Positions 5,191 to 7,273 of a DNA stretch of 7,273 nt are shown in pieces. Position 1 is the first letter of the stretch; every line of letters starts with the position of its first letter. The DNA lies in contig DRQB01000065.1 in assembly GCA_011330645.1 (NCBI GenBank), positions 1 through 7,273 on the forward strand, given 5' to 3'. The position numbers and the translations under genes are program-made. This stretch comes from Campylobacterota bacterium. Lineage in GTDB: Bacteria; Campylobacterota; Campylobacteria; Campylobacterales; Sulfurovaceae. The notes under the pieces are model-generated. The model ran no database searches and was not told the origin of the DNA. It saw only the letters and a list, made by a program, of their open reading frames with translations.

Positions 5191-5628
5191 ATGATAGATT
5201 TGGATAATCAAACAACACTGAGCTTTGAACTCACACCATTAGAAGAGATAGCTTCGAGTCTTAGTACCAAAGAAGTAGAACTCATCATCACCGATGATAA
5301 AACGATGCAAGCACTCAATAGCGAACACCGAGGTAAAGAGAGCAGTACCGATGTACTCTCTTTTCCTATGGATGCACCTTTTACAGAACAGTCCATTTTT
5401 GGTATGCCTCTAGGAAGCATCGTTATCTCTGAGACCTATGTGAGAGAAAAAGCCAAAGCCTTAGGTCACACGATACAAGATGAGCTCTCTTTGCTTTTCA
5501 TTCATGGGATGTTACATCTGCTTGGCTTTGACCATGAAAGAGACAGTGGAGAGATGCGTGACAGAGAAGAAGCCATCATAAAACAGTTTGATTTACCCAA
5601 AAGTTTAATCGTTAGAACAGGAGAATAG
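5191..5628 (+). CDS. ybeY: Endoribonuclease YbeY (rRNA maturation factor)
   Basis: YbeY is a zinc-dependent single-strand endoribonuclease that helps mature the 3' end of 16S rRNA and takes part in ribosome quality control. At 145 residues it is of normal length (E. coli 155). The zinc site is the H3xH5xH motif HGMLHLLGFDH at 105-115, giving His105, His109 and His115. The upstream conserved block NSEHRGKESSTDVLSFP (43-59) contains the invariant arginine (Arg47) and TDVLSFP. GSIVIS (75-80) is also characteristic. No good ribosome binding site precedes the ATG at 5191; the only candidate is AGGG 12 nt away. The downstream antiporter starts 1 nt after the stop, so the two form an operon. Confidence 0.95.
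   Translation: MIDLDNQTTLSFELTPLEEIASSLSTKEVELIITDDKTMQALNSEHRGKESSTDVLSFPMDAPFTEQSIFGMPLGSIVISETYVREKAKALGHTIQDELSLLFIHGMLHLLGFDHERDSGEMRDREEAIIKQFDLPKSLIVRTGE
5619..5623 (+). promoter_or_regulatory. Ribosome binding site that supports the TTG start of the antiporter gene
   Basis: AGGAG lies inside the last codons of ybeY, 6 nt before the TTG at 5630. It is well placed for that codon and far too distant (33 nt) for the first in-frame ATG at 5657. Confidence 0.75.
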
Positions 5629-5629
5629 T

Positions 5630-6562
5630 TTGGATTTTGTTATTTTTGTTATTGCTATGGGTGTACTTATATGGGGAGCAGACGTACTTATAGAACAGAG
5701 TGAGCGTATTGCTTTAAAGTTTCATATACCTGAGTTTATCATCGGGGCGACACTGATTGCCTTAGGTACTTCTCTACCTGAGATGGCAGCCAGTGTAGCC
5801 GCTAGTTATAATGGTCAAGCCCAAATGGCTATTGCCAACGTTATAGGAAGTAATGTACTAAACATCACCCTAGTGCTTGCAACGGTCTTTCTCATTGCTA
5901 AAAATATTAATCCTGACAGAGACTTTTTTGCCAAAGACAGTACCTGGGCACTGGTACCTGTACTGGTATTTATACTTATGATGATAGATGGTGTCATTTC
6001 ACGTTTTGATGCGATGTTACTTCTTTTACTTATGGGAGCATACCTTATGTTCTTACTCAATGATGCTAAAAATATGCCCAAAGAAGACATCGTTATACTC
6101 GAAGAAGAGACATTTTCATGGCTAAAAACAATCCCCATGCTCATTGTAGGTCTTGCTTTGGTTATAGTAGGTGCGCATTTTACAGTAGAAAGTGCCTCAT
6201 CTATCGCCAAAAGTTTTGGTATCTCAGAATGGGTCATTGGTATTATTATGGTCTCTCTAGGTACATCCCTGCCTGAGCTTACTGTGAGCATCTCTGCTGC
6301 ACTCAAAGGCAAAGTAGATATGGCTATAGGAAACATCATCGGCTCAAATATGGCAAATACCACTGTGGTTCTTGGTGCAGCAGCACTGGTAAAACCTATG
6401 CATATCAATGCCCCAGCCTACCTCTTTGATATTGCTACAATGATTATCGCCACACTCATTTTAGTCTTTATCACAGCAAACAAACTCTATAACAAATCTG
6501 CAGGTATCAGTCTCATTATTATCTTAGGTCTCTTTCTCAATAATACCTTGGAACATCTCTAA
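5630..6562 (+). CDS. CaCA-family calcium/sodium antiporter, YrbG type
   Basis: A 310-residue integral inner-membrane protein of the Ca2+:cation antiporter superfamily; E. coli YrbG (about 325) is the closest familiar type. The two inverted alpha repeats are clear. Alpha-1 has GTSLPE at 46-51 and ANVIGSN at 69-75; alpha-2 has GTSLPE at 211-216 and GNIIGSN at 234-240. Glu51 and Glu216 are the expected ion-coordinating acids. About ten hydrophobic segments are visible, with a short charged cytoplasmic loop near 145-165 rather than the large regulatory loop of eukaryotic exchangers. The start is TTG at 5630, chosen because AGGAG sits 6 nt upstream and because it completes the first membrane segment. 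It follows ybeY with a 1-nt gap. Export of Ca2+ in exchange for Na+ or H+ is the usual role; ion preference cannot be read from the sequence. Confidence 0.93.
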   Translation: MDFVIFVIAMGVLIWGADVLIEQSERIALKFHIPEFIIGATLIALGTSLPEMAASVAASYNGQAQMAIANVIGSNVLNITLVLATVFLIAKNINPDRDFFAKDSTWALVPVLVFILMMIDGVISRFDAMLLLLLMGAYLMFLLNDAKNMPKEDIVILEEETFSWLKTIPMLIVGLALVIVGAHFTVESASSIAKSFGISEWVIGIIMVSLGTSLPELTVSISAALKGKVDMAIGNIIGSNMANTTVVLGAAALVKPMHINAPAYLFDIATMIIATLILVFITANKLYNKSAGISLIIILGLFLNNTLEHL

Positions 6563-6580
6563 ACAATACAATACATATCT

Positions 6581-6610
6581 ACCAACTCTCTAAAAAGAAG
6601 AGAGATTGGT
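6581..6610. terminator. Hairpin between the convergent antiporter and mrdA genes, probable bidirectional terminator
   Basis: ACCAACTCTCT (6581-6591) pairs with AGAGAG (6599-6604) and TTGGT (6606-6610), giving 11 bp with a single bulged A at 6605 and a 7-nt loop. It begins 18 nt after the antiporter stop and overlaps the mrdA 3' end, whose stop codon (6590-6592) spans the stem/loop boundary. Neither side has a long T-run, only moderately T-rich sequence, so stem strength is the main argument. Confidence 0.5.
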
Positions 6611-7273
6611 ATCTAACGTATTTGTTCTTTCTTGTTGTTGTCCTTTAAAATACTTGTTTCTATAAAGCCATTTATAAATATCTGCAGCGATAGGTCCAGA
6701 GGTGCTCCCTCCGTGTCCACCATGTTCTACCAGTACTGTCACAACAAATTGAGGATCATTGTAAGGTGCGTAGGTGGTTATCCAGGCATGGGAACGATGG
6801 AAATAGGCTAGTTCATGTTCTTTTAAACGTTTTTTTGTTGACTGAGGAATAGACGTCACTTGGGATGTTCCTGTCTTCCCTGCAACAATGATAGGAAGTC
6901 CGCTCATCGTTCTAAAAGCCGTTCCCCCTCTCACATTACACACATCATACATCCCTTTTCTGATTTCATTCAGATAATATGCATCAAAAGAGATAGGCTT
7001 GATGGTAGGATGTGTCACATTGTCATCGATGACTTTTGCCATACGTGGAGTCACCAATTTGGATGTAGCCAGCAAAGCAGTATATCTGGCTACTTGCAGT
7101 GGTGTAACAAGGTCGTATCCTTGCCCAATAGCAGAGATAACAGTCTCTCCCATATACCATGCCTGTTTATAGCGTTTCATTTTCCACGCCTTATCAGGGA
7201 TAACACCATTATATTCTCGAGGTAAATCCACCCCTGTTTTGACGCCCAAACCAAAAGAACGTAAGTGCTTTGC
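6590..7273 (-). CDS. mrdA: Penicillin-binding protein 2, C-terminal transpeptidase part (5' end outside window)
   Basis: The frame is open from the right edge and ends with TAG at 6590-6592, showing the last 227 residues of a class B penicillin-binding protein. PBP2 crosslinks peptidoglycan during cell elongation, anchored in the inner membrane with its catalytic domain in the periplasm. LGVKTGVDLPREYNGVIPD (9-27 of the fragment), GETVISAIGQGYDLVTPLQV (42-61), the KTGT box at 133-136 (AGKTGTSQV) and HAWITTYAPYNDPQFVV (162-178) identify the transpeptidase end. The GQG.D.VTPLQ and LPRE segments favour PBP2 over the division enzyme FtsI. The catalytic SxxK and SxN motifs lie upstream or outside the window. 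A short hydrophilic, Thr/Asn/Gln-rich tail follows. The gene is convergent with the antiporter gene, 27 bp apart. Confidence 0.92.
   Translation of the reverse strand, partial: AKHLRSFGLGVKTGVDLPREYNGVIPDKAWKMKRYKQAWYMGETVISAIGQGYDLVTPLQVARYTALLATSKLVTPRMAKVIDDNVTHPTIKPISFDAYYLNEIRKGMYDVCNVRGGTAFRTMSGLPIIVAGKTGTSQVTSIPQSTKKRLKEHELAYFHRSHAWITTYAPYNDPQFVVTVLVEHGGHGGSTSGPIAADIYKWLYRNKYFKGQQQERTNTLDTNLSSF

Noticed and set aside
2076..5958. Five copies of the palindrome GGTACC (2076, 2121, 2211, 4882, 5953), three of them within 141 bp
   Set aside because: More than expected by chance for a 6-mer in 7.3 kb, but several fall on frequent in-frame Gly-Thr or Val-Pro codons and no spacing or flanking sequence is shared. 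A genome-wide count would be needed to claim a functional motif.
5815..6408. Long open frame (197 codons) on the - strand inside the antiporter gene
   Set aside because: It lies wholly antisense to a well-supported membrane protein; the translation is Ser/Thr/Ile-rich with no recognisable domain, as expected for the complement of hydrophobic codons.
6860..7225. Open frame of 121 codons on the + strand within mrdA
   Set aside because: It is the shadow of a conserved transpeptidase domain, with Cys/His/Ser-rich composition and no ribosome binding site or motif.
1..7273. Search for a multi-gene defence, mobile or secretion system
   Set aside because: No nuclease, helicase, toxin-antitoxin, integrase, transposase, inverted terminal repeat or direct-repeat array was seen. 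The genes are ordinary core functions with alternating strands.

Overview
This 7.3-kb window is low-GC and densely packed, and looks like a chromosomal housekeeping region of a Campylobacterota (epsilonproteobacterial) bacterium, probably of the Sulfurovum/Sulfurimonas type. The assignment rests on the protein style (FabI, RlmB, QueC, MrdA), the AT-rich third positions, and promoters that show a -10 box with no clear -35. No mobile element, CRISPR array, tRNA, rRNA or integrated phage is visible. The taxon is inferred from overall impression, not from a database match.

Layout: (1) the 3' end of a surface protein with a cadherin/Ig-like repeat and a C-terminal membrane anchor, + strand, 1-234. 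(2) A - strand pair, fabI then rlmB (1805 down to 229), with overlapping ends. (3) A + strand single-domain asparaginase-like gene (1878-2366). (4) A - strand divergent hemF-family gene (3397 down to 2363). (5) A + strand small lipoprotein of unknown function (3512-3874). (6) A - strand pair, queC then a CAP-domain lipoprotein (5132 down to 3887). (7) A + strand pair, ybeY then a YrbG-type CaCA cation antiporter (5191-6562). (8) The - strand 3' end of a PBP2/mrdA gene, running off the right edge (7273 down to 6590).

Strand alternates unit by unit, so the window contains three divergent promoter regions (1806-1877, 3398-3511, 5133-5190) and four convergent junctions. The convergent junctions are very tight: stop codons overlap or lie within 27 bp. 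Transcription stop signals therefore have to sit inside the neighbouring gene. The clearest case is a - strand hairpin plus U-tract behind hemF, written through the lysine-rich 3' codons of the asparaginase-like gene. No stretch over 300 bp lacks a gene; the longest gap is about 114 bp.

The genes do not form one pathway. They cover fatty-acid synthesis (fabI), rRNA modification and maturation (rlmB, ybeY), haem synthesis (hemF family), the queuosine precursor preQ0 (queC), ion transport (CaCA antiporter), peptidoglycan elongation (mrdA) and several envelope proteins. I see no convincing previously undescribed multi-gene system. The parts most worth a second look are the single-domain asparaginase, the atypical HemF, the orphan lipoprotein, the anchored surface protein at the left edge, and the terminator hidden in coding sequence.
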